A stretch of DNA of 50,697 nt from an uncultured Oscillospiraceae bacterium (GTDB lineage: Bacteria; Bacillota; Clostridia; Oscillospirales; Oscillospiraceae), in contig CALXDR010000006.1 in the NCBI GenBank assembly GCA_944387115.1, positions 1 through 50,697 of the forward strand, given 5' to 3'. This document shows, one piece after another, positions 6,977 through 14,374 of the stretch. Each line of letters starts with the position of its first letter. Within the stretch, counting starts at the first letter, position 1. The notes under the pieces were generated by a model that made no database searches, was not told where the DNA came from, and worked only from the letters and a program-made list of their open reading frames with translations. The translations under genes and the position numbers were made by a program.

Positions 6977-8728
6977 ATGGATCGAAAACAACGATTTCAA
7001 CGGGGCTATCTGTCCATCTTTCTGTCCTACTACCGGCCCCACCTGAGCCTGTTCATCCTGGATATGTGCTGTGCCCTGGGCATTGCTCTGGTGGATTTGG
7101 CCTTCCCCTATGCCTCCCGCATTGCCCTGAATCAGCTGCTGCCCCAGAATCTGTATGGGGCATTTTTTGCCGTAATGGCCGTGCTGCTGCTGGCTTATGC
7201 CCTGCGGGCCGGCATGAACTTCGTGGTCACCTACTGGGGGCATATGATGGGCGTGCGCATTGAGGCGGACATCCGCCGGGACCTGTTTGCCCATATGCAA
7301 AGCCTGTCCTTCTCCTTCTATGACCAGAACCGCACTGGACAGCTGATGAGCCGGGCCACCAACGATCTGTTTGAAATCACGGAGCTGGCCCACCACGGCC
7401 CGGAGGACTTGTTCATCTCCGTGATTACCCTGGTGGGCGCCTTTTGTCTGATGCTCTCCATCCAGTGGCGGCTGGCCCTGGTGGTGTTTGCCGTCATCCC
7501 CGTGTTTGTGGTGTTCACCATCATTCAGCGGCGGAGAATGGTGAAGGCCTCGGTGCAGGTCAAGCAGAATATGGCGGGCATCAACGGTCAGCTGGAATCC
7601 TCCATCTCCGGTATGCGCACCGCCAAGGCCTTCGCCAACGAGGCCCAGGAGAACGAGAAGTTCCGCACCACCAACAACCAGTTCAAGGGAGCCAAGCGGG
7701 ACTACTACAAGGCCATGGCAGGCTATATGGCGGGCCTGGAATTTACCCTGCCGGTGATGAACGTGCTCACCATTGCCGCCGGCGGCTATTTTATCATGCA
7801 GGGGCAGATGGATTTTGTAGACCTGGTGACCTTCTCCCTGTATATCTCCACCTTCCTCACCCCTGTGCGCAAGCTGGCCGCCTTTGTGGAGCAGTTCCTC
7901 AACGGCATGGCAGGCTTTAAGCGCTTTGTAGAGCTGATGCGTGTGGAGCCTGCGGTGCAGGACGCCCCGGACGCCGCCGTGATGCCCCCCGCCAAGGGCG
8001 ACATCCTGGTGGACGACGTCTCCTTCTCCTACAAGCCCGGGGAAGAGGTGCTCGAGCACATCTCCCTGCACATTCCCGCCGGGGAGACGGTGGCGGTGGT
8101 GGGCCCCTCCGGCGGCGGCAAGTCCACCCTGTGCCAGCTCATCCCCCGGTTCTACGATGTGACCGAGGGCCGCATTCTGGTGGACGGCCTGGATGTGCGT
8201 GCCGTCACCCAGCAGTCTCTGCGGCAGAACATCGGCATTGTGCAGCAGGATGTGTTCCTCTTTGCGGGCACCATCCTGGAGAACATCCGCTACGGCCGGC
8301 CGGATGCCACCGACGAAGAGGTGTTTGAGGCCGCCAGGCGGGCGGAAATCTACGAGGACATTATGGAGATGCCCCAGGGCTTCCAGACCTATGTGGGAGA
8401 GCGGGGCGTCATGCTCTCCGGCGGTCAGAAACAGCGGGTATCCATCGCCCGTATTTTCCTGAAAAACCCCGCCATCCTCATTCTGGACGAGGCCACCTCC
8501 GCCCTGGACTCTGTCACCGAGGCCCGCATTCAAAACGCCTTTGACGAGCTGGCAAAGGGTCGCACCACCCTGATCATTGCCCACCGCCTGTCCACCATCC
8601 GCAACGCCCACCGCATTTTGGTGGTGGATGAGCACCGCATTGTGGAGCAGGGCAACCATGAGGAGCTGCTGGCCGCCGGTGGGGAGTACGCCCAGCTGTA
8701 CAACGCCCAGAAAAGCGTGTCGGTATGA
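6977..8728 (+). CDS. ABC exporter half-transporter, fused permease and ATPase
   Basis: This 583-residue protein has six N-terminal transmembrane helices (to about residue 310) and a nucleotide-binding domain with Walker A GPSGGGKST (about 376-384), signature LSGGQKQR (about 480) and Walker B ILILDEATSALD (about 500), followed by the H-loop IIAHRLSTI. This is the type IV (MsbA/Sav1866/BmrA) exporter layout. It would act as a homodimer or pair with a second half not encoded beside it. Substrates in this family range from drugs to lipids and peptides, and none can be named. AAAGGAG precedes the ATG. Its stop overlaps the next start by four bases (ATGA), showing translational coupling to YlmH. 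Confidence 0.92.
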   Translation: MDRKQRFQRGYLSIFLSYYRPHLSLFILDMCCALGIALVDLAFPYASRIALNQLLPQNLYGAFFAVMAVLLLAYALRAGMNFVVTYWGHMMGVRIEADIRRDLFAHMQSLSFSFYDQNRTGQLMSRATNDLFEITELAHHGPEDLFISVITLVGAFCLMLSIQWRLALVVFAVIPVFVVFTIIQRRRMVKASVQVKQNMAGINGQLESSISGMRTAKAFANEAQENEKFRTTNNQFKGAKRDYYKAMAGYMAGLEFTLPVMNVLTIAAGGYFIMQGQMDFVDLVTFSLYISTFLTPVRKLAAFVEQFLNGMAGFKRFVELMRVEPAVQDAPDAAVMPPAKGDILVDDVSFSYKPGEEVLEHISLHIPAGETVAVVGPSGGGKSTLCQLIPRFYDVTEGRILVDGLDVRAVTQQSLRQNIGIVQQDVFLFAGTILENIRYGRPDATDEEVFEAARRAEIYEDIMEMPQGFQTYVGERGVMLSGGQKQRVSIARIFLKNPAILILDEATSALDSVTEARIQNAFDELAKGRTTLIIAHRLSTIRNAHRILVVDEHRIVEQGNHEELLAAGGEYAQLYNAQKSVSV

Positions 8729-9522
8729 ACAAGCGTGACCTGATTGCCCGGCACGCCGCCGGCCAGGAGGAGCGGATGGTGCTGGCCCGGGTGCTCGATC
8801 AGATGGAGCGCACCCAGCAGCGCTCCATCCCCAGCGCCACCCACTTCCTCTCCCCTGCCCAGCGGGCGGCGGCAGAAGGTTTGCTTGCCGCCTGCGGCCA
8901 CCCCAGCCATGTGTTCTGGGGTGGCTACGAGGGGGCGGAACGGACCATCTGCCAGTTCCTCCCTCCATGGATGGAGCCGGAGGATGCATACAGCCAAGCC
9001 GATTCCCCGCTGAGTGCCGTCGAGGCGGTGTATCCAAAGGGGGCGCAGCTCACCCACCGGGACCTGTTGGGCGGCGTGCTTGGCATTGGTCTGACCCGGG
9101 AGAAGGTGGGGGATCTGCTCCTCCTACCCGACCGTGCCCAAATTGTCATCCTGGCAGAGGCCGCCCCCATCCTCCTGTCCCAGTTTGACCAGGCGGGACG
9201 CTACCGGCTCAAGCTGCGCCCCATCTCCCTGGATGAGCTTTCGCCCGCCCCTGCCCAGGTCAAGGTGATTTCGGATACCGTGGCCACCTTGCGCCTGGAT
9301 GCGGTGCTCTCCTCCGCCTTCTCGCTGTCCCGGAGCAAAGCCGCCGACCTGATTGCCGGGGGACGGGTGTCCGTCAACCACCGGGAATGCTGTAAGGGGG
9401 ACAGGCTGGTGGCGGAAGGGGATGTGCTCACCTGCCGGGGACTGGGGAAATGCGTGCTCACCCAGGTGGGCGGACAGTCCCGCAAGGGGCGCACCATCAT
9501 TCAGCTGGAACGGTATCTGTAG
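8725..9522 (+). CDS. S4 RNA-binding domain protein, YlmH family
   Basis: This 265-residue protein has an N-terminal YlmH domain (about 1-180; GYEGAERTICQFLP is typical) and a C-terminal S4 domain (about 190-250; RLDAVLSSAF, SRSKAADLIAGGRVSVN). In Bacillus YlmH lies by the division gene cluster and, from published work, binds ribosomes and has been linked to rescue of stalled nascent chains. Here it sits instead behind an ABC exporter with a four-base overlap, so the usual ylm-divIVA neighbourhood is missing. The start is fixed by the overlap. Membership of the family is confident; its role here is inferred from homologues. Confidence 0.88.
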   Translation: MNKRDLIARHAAGQEERMVLARVLDQMERTQQRSIPSATHFLSPAQRAAAEGLLAACGHPSHVFWGGYEGAERTICQFLPPWMEPEDAYSQADSPLSAVEAVYPKGAQLTHRDLLGGVLGIGLTREKVGDLLLLPDRAQIVILAEAAPILLSQFDQAGRYRLKLRPISLDELSPAPAQVKVISDTVATLRLDAVLSSAFSLSRSKAADLIAGGRVSVNHRECCKGDRLVAEGDVLTCRGLGKCVLTQVGGQSRKGRTIIQLERYL

Positions 9523-9562
9523 CCTCTGCCCTGTGTATTTTGAACCATAGGAGGATTTTGCT

Positions 9563-9772
9563 ATGATGACCCAGGAGAAAATTGACCGCATCAATGAATT
9601 TGCCCGCCGTGTCAAGGCCGGGGAGACCCTCACCCCCGAAGAGCTGGAGGAGCGGGACGCCCTGCGCCGGGAGTATGTGGCCAGCGTGAAGGCCAGCCTG
9701 GTGGGCCACCTGGAGAACACCTACCTGGTGGAGCCGGACGGAACGAAGCATAAATTACCCAAGAAGCGCTGA
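9563..9772 (+). CDS. DUF896 (UPF0291, YnzC-like) small protein
   Basis: This 69-residue protein carries the DUF896 pattern: KIDRINEFARRVKAGE, then LTPEELEERDALRREYV, and an end NTYLVEPDG. YnzC-like proteins are short helical-hairpin proteins of unknown role, some linked to the SOS response. AGGAGG lies eight bases before the ATG at 9563, with a second ATG one codon later. The last codons (KKR-stop) coincide with the first bases of the repeat array: the TGA stop is the one inside the repeat motif GCGCTGAGCC. The original C-terminus may therefore have been altered when the repeat arrived. Confidence 0.88.
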   Translation: MMTQEKIDRINEFARRVKAGETLTPEELEERDALRREYVASVKASLVGHLENTYLVEPDGTKHKLPKKR

Positions 9773-9897
9773 GCCGTTGCGAACAGCCCGAATGGACCGA
9801 AGCGAGGGATACAAACCAAGGACGGCATAGCCGGCCTGTTTGTGTCCCGAGTCGGAGGGAAGCCGGGCGTCGTGAGCAGGCGAAGCGTGACATCTAA
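9763..9897 (+). repeat. structured repeat, array B unit 1
   Basis: This 135-bp unit begins GAAGCGCTGAGCC, inside the end of the DUF896 gene. Helix A pairs GCCCG (9786-9790) with CGGGC (9864-9868). Helix B pairs 9806-9816 with 9838-9848 over 11 bp with one U-G wobble. A CGGC-ATA-GCCG hairpin (9823-9833) is nested inside. It ends with GCGAAGCGTGACATCTAA. Confidence 0.88.
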
Positions 9898-10033
9898 GAA
9901 GCGCTGAGCCCCCGGAGCAGCTTGACTGGACCGCAGCGAGGGATAAATTTTAGGACGGGCGCAGCCCGGCCAAATTTGTCCCGAGTCGGAGGGAAGTCAA
10001 GCGTGGCGGAGGGGAGCGAAGCGTGACATCTAA
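9898..10033 (+). repeat. structured repeat, array B unit 2
   Basis: This 136-bp unit has the same boundary motifs as unit 1 but different helix sequences. Helix A pairs GCTTGACT (9920-9927) with AGTCAAGC (9995-10002). Helix B pairs 9940-9950 with 9972-9982, again with one U-G wobble at the same position. The inner hairpin is CGGGC-GCA-GCCCG (9956-9968). Confidence 0.88.
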
Positions 10034-10220
10034 GAAGCGCTGAGCCATATCAAAAAAGTCAAAGGACTTTTTTGAGGGATGCAGGGGAAACAGGGTTCGA
10101 TTCCTTCGGAATTGTCACCCTCTTTCCCCTGAGCAGAGTGTTTTCCGAGGCGCATGTCCCCGGAAAACACGAAATTCCACTTTATTTCGCCCCCTGCGGG
10201 TGCGAAACTCTGTGAGACAC
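10034..10220 (+). repeat. array B unit 3, a different 187-bp multi-hairpin module
   Basis: It shares only the start motif GAAGCGCTGAGCC with its neighbours. Inside are an 11-bp hairpin (10050-10060 with 10065-10075), a three-tier hairpin spanning 10082-10131 (CAGGGGAAA/TTTCCCCTG, AGGGT/ACCCT, ATTCC/GGAAT), a 10-bp hairpin (10138-10147 with 10161-10170) and a short CGAAAT/ATTTCG hairpin. No coding potential is convincing. Confidence 0.8.
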
Positions 10221-10353
10221 GAAGCGCTGAGCCGTCGTGAGCAGGCTGGATGGAGCGAAGTGAGGAATAAAACCCAGGTGGGCGAAGCCACCCGGTTTTG
10301 TTCCGAATCGGAGGGAAGCCAGCCGTTGCGAACAGGCGAAGCGTGACAACAGC
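10221..10353 (+). repeat. structured repeat, array B unit 4
   Basis: This 133-bp unit pairs GGCTGG (10244-10249) with CCAGCC (10319-10324) as helix A, and 10264-10274 with 10294-10304 as an 11-bp helix B with one U-G wobble. The inner loop contains GGCGAAGCC. It ends GCGAAGCGTGACAACAGC, slightly unlike units 1 and 2. Confidence 0.88.
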
Positions 10354-10944
10354 GAAGCGCTGAGCCGTTGCGAACAGCCCGGATGGACCGAAGCGAGGGA
10401 TACAAACCAAGGACGGCATAGCCGGCCTGTTTGTGTCCCGAGTCGGAGGGAAGCCGGGCGTCGTGAGCAGGCGAAGCGTGACATCTAAGAAGCGCTGAGC
10501 CCCCGGAGCAGCTTGACTGGACCGCAGCGAGGGATAAATTTTAGGACGGGCGCAGCCCGGCCAAATTTGTCCCGAGTCGGAGGGAAGTCAAGCGTGGCGG
10601 AGGGGAGCGAAGCGTGACATCTAAGAAGCGCTGAGCCATATCAAAAAAGTCAAAGGACTTTTTTGAGGGATGCAGGGGAAACAGGGTTCGATTCCTTCGG
10701 AATTGTCACCCTCTTTCCCCTGAGCAGAGTGTTTTCCGAGGCGCATGTCCCCGGAAAACACGAAATTCCACTTTATTTCGCCCCCTGCGGGTGCGAAACT
10801 CTGTGAGACACGAAGCGCTGAGCCGTCGTGAGCAGGCTGGATGGAGCGAAGTGAGGAATAAAACCCAGGTGGGCGAAGCCACCCGGTTTTGTTCCGAATC
10901 GGAGGGAAGCCAGCCGTTGCGAACAGGCGAAGCGTGACATCTAA
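10354..10944 (+). repeat. second copy of the four-unit cassette (units 5-8)
   Basis: Units start at 10354, 10489, 10625 and 10812 and repeat units 1-4 in order with a constant offset of 591 bp. By eye the copies agree except for one base in unit 1 versus unit 5 (CCCGAATGG versus CCCGGATGG) and the final few bases of units 4 and 8. Confidence 0.9.
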
Positions 10945-11012
10945 GAAGCGCTGAGCCCCGGTCGCAGCCCGGATGGACCGAAGTGAGGAAGGGTCAAAGC
11001 CCAACCGAATCC
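10945..11012 (+). repeat. truncated terminal unit of array B
   Basis: It begins GAAGCGCTGAGCC and keeps CCCGGATGGACCGAAGTGAGG, then diverges into AGGGTCAAAGCCC and a C-rich end. It resembles the truncated unit that ends array A at 4428-4496. The right edge is approximate. Confidence 0.7.
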
Positions 11013-11036
11013 CTCCCACCCTCCACAAAAGTGTCC

Positions 11037-11084
11037 AAACAAAAAGCAATGCCGTCTGCTGTGCAGACGGCATTGCTTTTTTTG
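11037..11084. terminator. bidirectional intrinsic terminator between array B and csp
   Basis: AGCAATGCCGTCTGC (11045-11059) pairs with GCAGACGGCATTGCT (11063-11077). It has T7 on the + side and A5 on the left, which reads as a T-run on the minus strand. It can end both the rightward DUF896/array transcript and the leftward csp transcript. Confidence 0.88.
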
Positions 11085-11094
11085 ACCAGATAAA

Positions 11095-11313
11095 TTAGGC
11101 CTCGGTCTGAGCGACCACGTTGGTGGCACGCACGCCCTTGGCGCCGCGGGGATCGGGCTCGGTCTCGAAGGTGACCTGCTGACCCTCCAGCAGCTTCTTG
11201 TAGCCGTCGGCCACAATGGCGGAGAAGTGCACGAACACGTCCTCGGAGCCGTCATCGGGGGTGATGAAGCCATAGCCCTTCTCAGCGTTGAACCATTTCA
11301 CGATACCAGTCAT
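11095..11313 (-). CDS. cold-shock domain protein (CspA family)
   Basis: This 72-residue protein is a single OB-fold cold-shock domain with RNP1-like KGYGFITP and RNP2-like DVFVHFSAI motifs. Such proteins bind single-stranded RNA and DNA, melt RNA hairpins at low temperature and can prevent transcription termination. The length is slightly above the usual 66-70 residues, with extra residues in the loop [16 protein letters not shown]. The ATG at 11313 follows AGGAGG. A consensus promoter lies at 11463-11435, leaving a 5-prime leader of about 115 bases that contains an intrinsic-terminator hairpin. It is followed by the bidirectional terminator at 11037. Confidence 0.95.
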   Translation of the reverse strand: MTGIVKWFNAEKGYGFITPDDGSEDVFVHFSAIVADGYKKLLEGQQVTFETEPDPRGAKGVRATNVVAQTEA

Positions 11314-11363
11314 TTGAAATTCCTCCTAGAGAGATGTTTGCGTTTTGAAGAGAAGTGTAGGAA

Positions 11364-11405
11364 AAAGCCTGCCCCTCTGTACTTCATGTACGAAGGGCAG
11401 GCTTT
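11364..11405 (-). terminator. intrinsic terminator between tatD and csp, inside the csp leader
   Basis: Read on the minus strand, AAAGCCTGCCC pairs with GGGCAGGCTTT (11 bp) and is followed by TTTTTC. It ends the tatD transcript, but it also lies about 23-64 bases downstream of the start expected from the csp promoter at 11463-11435, so it could act as an attenuator for csp. Confidence 0.8.
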
Positions 11406-11434
11406 GGCATTTCATACATCAAAACAACAAGGTC

Positions 11435-11463
11435 AGTATACCATCGCCTACCAGCGATGTCAA
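11435..11463 (-). promoter_or_regulatory. near-consensus sigma-A promoter of csp
   Basis: On the minus strand TTGACA (11463-11458) and TATACT (11440-11435) are 17 bp apart, with an extended -10 TG (TGGTATACT). It starts only eight bases past the tatD stop codon. Confidence 0.82.
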
Positions 11464-11470
11464 GGAGTTT

Positions 11471-12277
11471 TCATCTGTCCAGCCCAAAGAAACGCTTTCC
11501 ATTTTCCAGGGTGATGCGGGCACACGCCTCCAGCGAAATCCCCTTAATCTCCGCCAGCCGGGCGCAGGTATGCACCACAAGGGCAGAATCACAGCGCTTT
11601 CCACGGTGGGGCACCGGCGCCATGTAGGGGCTGTCCGTCTCCACCATCAGGTGCTCCAGGGGAATGGCCTGGGCCACCTCCACCGCTTTGCGGGCGTTGT
11701 TGTAGGTGAGCACCCCAGTGAACGAGAGCATCCACCCCCGCTTTACCAGCTCCTGAGCCTGCTCCACGCTGCCGGAGTAGCAGTGGAACACCCCCCGCAC
11801 CTGGGGGAAGTCCCGCACCACATCCATACAGTCTCCGTGGGCCTCCCGGTCGTGGACGATGACGGGCAGCCCCAGCTCCTGGGCCAGGGCCATCTGGTCC
11901 CGGAAGGCCCGCTGCTGCAATTCCCTGGGCGGATTTTCCTTCCAATAGTAGTCCAGGCCGATCTCCCCGATGGCCACCACCTTGGGATGGGTGGCCAGGG
12001 TGCGCAGCTGAGCGATGTGCTCTGGTACATACCCCCCGCACTCCTCGGGGTGAATGCCCACGGCGGCATAGACAAACGGGTACCGGCCGGCCAGGTCCAC
12101 CGCCTGGGCGCTGGAGGCCAAATCGCACCCGGGGTTGACCACCAGCTCCACCCCCTGCCGGGGGAGGTCGGAGAGTACCTGCTCCCGGTCGGCGTCAAAC
12201 TGATGGGCGTCGTAGTGGGCATGGGTGTCAAACAGGGGCGGGTATGCACCCCCGCCCAGCGTCTCGGCCCTCAGCAC
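11471..12277 (-). CDS. tatD: TatD family metal-dependent hydrolase
   Basis: This 268-residue protein has the TatD signature: metal ligands in FDTHAHYD (His19, His21), a glutamate in IGEIGLDYYW, and later HD and ETDSPY motifs. Family members are cytoplasmic 3-prime exonucleases or DNases with a TIM-barrel fold. The start is a GTG at 12277 that overlaps the metG stop (GTGCTGA), so the two genes are translationally coupled; no other in-frame start lies before FDTHAH. The metG-tatD pair is also found together in Bacillus. It is the last gene of the leftward housekeeping run, before the terminator at 11405-11364. Confidence 0.92.
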   Translation of the reverse strand: MLRAETLGGGAYPPLFDTHAHYDAHQFDADREQVLSDLPRQGVELVVNPGCDLASSAQAVDLAGRYPFVYAAVGIHPEECGGYVPEHIAQLRTLATHPKVVAIGEIGLDYYWKENPPRELQQRAFRDQMALAQELGLPVIVHDREAHGDCMDVVRDFPQVRGVFHCYSGSVEQAQELVKRGWMLSFTGVLTYNNARKAVEVAQAIPLEHLMVETDSPYMAPVPHRGKRCDSALVVHTCARLAEIKGISLEACARITLENGKRFFGLDR

Positions 12278-14244
12278 AGCTTGGCCCCTGCGGGGATGGC
12301 GTCGGGCAGCACAATCAGGTTGAGCCGCTCCTCCCCCTGCTCGGTGTGGACGGCGGACAGGAGCATACCGCAGCTCTCCTGCCCCATCATCTTACGGGGC
12401 GGCAGGTTGACAATGGCCACCAGCGTCTTGCCCACCAGCTCCTCAGGCTGATAGTACATGGCAATGCCGGAGAGAATCTGCCGGTCGGTGCCGGTGCCGT
12501 CGTCCAGCGTAAATTTCAGCAGCTTAGCGGACTTTTTCACCGGCTGGCAGTCCTTCACCTTCACCGCACGCAAATCAGAGCGGCAGAAGGTGTCAAAGTC
12601 CACCTGCTCCTGGGTATAGGGCGCAATCTCCAGGGCAGGCAGGGCGGCCTTGCGCTGCGCCTCAGCGGCCTGCTCCAGCGTCTCCAGCGCCTGCTGTGCA
12701 TCCACACGGGGGAACAGATTCTCCCCCTTGGTGACAGCGGCGGCAGTGCTCAGGCTTCCCCACACCCCGGCGCTCTCCCAGGTGCGGCAGTGGGCGCAGG
12801 CTCCAATCTGCACAAAGAGCTTCTCCATACTCTCTGGCATGAAGGGCGTGAGCAGCACCCCGCAGATGCGGGTGGTCTCCAGCAGGTTGTACAGCACCCG
12901 GGCCAGGCGGGGGCCATTGGCCTGCAAATCCTTGGCCAGTGCCCAGGGGGCGGTCTCGTCGATATACTTGTTGGCCCGCTGAATCACCTTGAACACCTCA
13001 TCCAGCGCCTTGTGTGGGGCGTACTGGTCCATCTGCTGGGCGTAGATGCCCTGCAAAGCGGCGGCCTTGGCTGTCAGGTCAGCATCCACCTCCTGGGTGT
13101 TCTCCTCCATGCCGCCGGGCAGCGTGCCCCCAAAATACTTGCCCACCATGGCGGTGGTGCGGCTGACCAGGTTGCCCAGGTCGTTGGCCAGGTCGGTGTT
13201 GATGGTCTGAATGAGCAGCTCATTGGAGAAGTTGCCGTCCGAACCGAAGGGGAAGGTGCGCAGCAGGAAGAAGCGCAGTGCATCCACCCCGAATTGCTCA
13301 GCCAGAATGTAGGGGTCCACCACGTTGCCCTTGGACTTGGACATCTTCCCCCCGTCAAAGAGCAGCCAGCCGTGGCCGTACACCTTCTTGGGCAGGGGCA
13401 GCCCCAGGCTCATGAGCATGGCGGGCCAGATGATGGCGTGGAAGCGCACAATCTCCTTGCCCACAATGTGCACGTCGGCGGGCCAGAACTGCTCAAAATC
13501 CTGGTACTTATCGTTGTCATAGCCCAGTGCGGTGATGTAGTTGGACAGCGCATCAATCCACACATACACCACATGGCCGGGGTCGAAGTCCACAGGCACA
13601 CCCCAGGTAAAGGAGGTGCGGGAAACGCACAAATCCTCCAGCCCGGGCTTGATGAAGTTGTTCACCATCTCATTGACCCGGGAGCGGGGCTCCAAAAAGT
13701 CGGTGTTCTCCAGCAAGTCCTGAATGGGCTTGGCATACTTGGACAGCCGGAAGAAGTAGGCCTCCTCCTCGGCGTCCTCCACGGGGCGGCCGCAGTCGGG
13801 ACACTTGCCCTCCACCAGCTGGGACTCCGTCCAGAAGGACTCGCAGGGCTTGCAGTACTTCCCCTTGTAGGCGCCCTTGTAGATATCCCCGTTGTCGTAC
13901 ATCTTGCGGAAAATCTTCTGAATGGCGGACACATGGTAGTCGTCTGTGGTGCGGATAAACCGATCGTTGGAGATGTTCATCAGCTTCCACAGGTCCATAA
14001 CCCCCCGCTCGCCGGTGACGATGTTATCTACAAACGCCTGGGGGGTCACCCCCGCCTCATGGGCCTTGTCCTCAATCTTCTGCCCGTGCTCATCGGTGCC
14101 GGTGAGGAAGAGCACCTCACGGCCCCGCAGACGCTGATAGCGGGCAAAGGCATCGGTGGCCACGGTGCAATAGGTGTGCCCGATGTGCAGCTTATCTGAA
14201 GGGTAATAAATGGGGGTGGTGATATAGTATTTCTGTTGTTCCAT
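12271..14244 (-). CDS. metG: methionyl-tRNA synthetase
   Basis: This 657-residue class I synthetase charges tRNA-Met. It has the HIGH motif (HIGH, residues 20-23), a zinc-knuckle pair CKPC and CPDC in the connecting domain, and KMSKSKGN near residue 300. A C-terminal EMAP-II/Trbp-like tRNA-binding domain follows (about 550-657, with DLRAVKVKDCQPV and PRKMMGQESCGM). The length matches the Bacillus-type dimeric enzyme. GAAGGAGG lies before the ATG. The 130 bases upstream show no T-box or S-box I can recognise. Its stop overlaps tatD. Confidence 0.96.
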   Translation of the reverse strand: MEQQKYYITTPIYYPSDKLHIGHTYCTVATDAFARYQRLRGREVLFLTGTDEHGQKIEDKAHEAGVTPQAFVDNIVTGERGVMDLWKLMNISNDRFIRTTDDYHVSAIQKIFRKMYDNGDIYKGAYKGKYCKPCESFWTESQLVEGKCPDCGRPVEDAEEEAYFFRLSKYAKPIQDLLENTDFLEPRSRVNEMVNNFIKPGLEDLCVSRTSFTWGVPVDFDPGHVVYVWIDALSNYITALGYDNDKYQDFEQFWPADVHIVGKEIVRFHAIIWPAMLMSLGLPLPKKVYGHGWLLFDGGKMSKSKGNVVDPYILAEQFGVDALRFFLLRTFPFGSDGNFSNELLIQTINTDLANDLGNLVSRTTAMVGKYFGGTLPGGMEENTQEVDADLTAKAAALQGIYAQQMDQYAPHKALDEVFKVIQRANKYIDETAPWALAKDLQANGPRLARVLYNLLETTRICGVLLTPFMPESMEKLFVQIGACAHCRTWESAGVWGSLSTAAAVTKGENLFPRVDAQQALETLEQAAEAQRKAALPALEIAPYTQEQVDFDTFCRSDLRAVKVKDCQPVKKSAKLLKFTLDDGTGTDRQILSGIAMYYQPEELVGKTLVAIVNLPPRKMMGQESCGMLLSAVHTEQGEERLNLIVLPDAIPAGAKLC

Positions 14245-14374
14245 GGGAAAGTTTCCTCCTTCTCACCTGGTTGCGTTGTCCAAACAAGCGCACAGGGCCG
14301 GTTTGAGCCACGCTATTTGGAATCTTCTCGCCCTCGGCTCCCGTCTGTCCCGACGGCTCCGGGGATGCAGCCCT

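Noticed and set aside
6797-7046. Upstream peptide frame starting at ATG 6797
   Set aside because: There is no ribosome-binding site in front of it and it overlaps the ABC gene in another frame. The peptide has no recognisable pattern.
10090-10104. tRNA T-loop-like GGTTCGATTCC in unit 3
   Set aside because: The flanking bases do not form a five-pair T stem, and no anticodon or acceptor arm is present. The bases fit the three-tier hairpin better.
9763-11012. CRISPR array
   Set aside because: The units are 133-187 bp and adjacent, with no short constant repeat alternating with unique spacers, and no cas genes are in the window.
9630-11073. Arg/Ser-rich minus-strand reading frames across the repeat arrays
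   Set aside because: They repeat the same peptide pieces only because the DNA repeats, have no ribosome-binding sites, and break at unit borders. The conserved features are DNA or RNA pairings, not codons.
14245-14374. T-box or SAM riboswitch before metG
   Set aside because: The 130 bases contain small GC-rich stems but neither the T-box motif nor S-box conserved blocks, and there is no terminator with a T-run.
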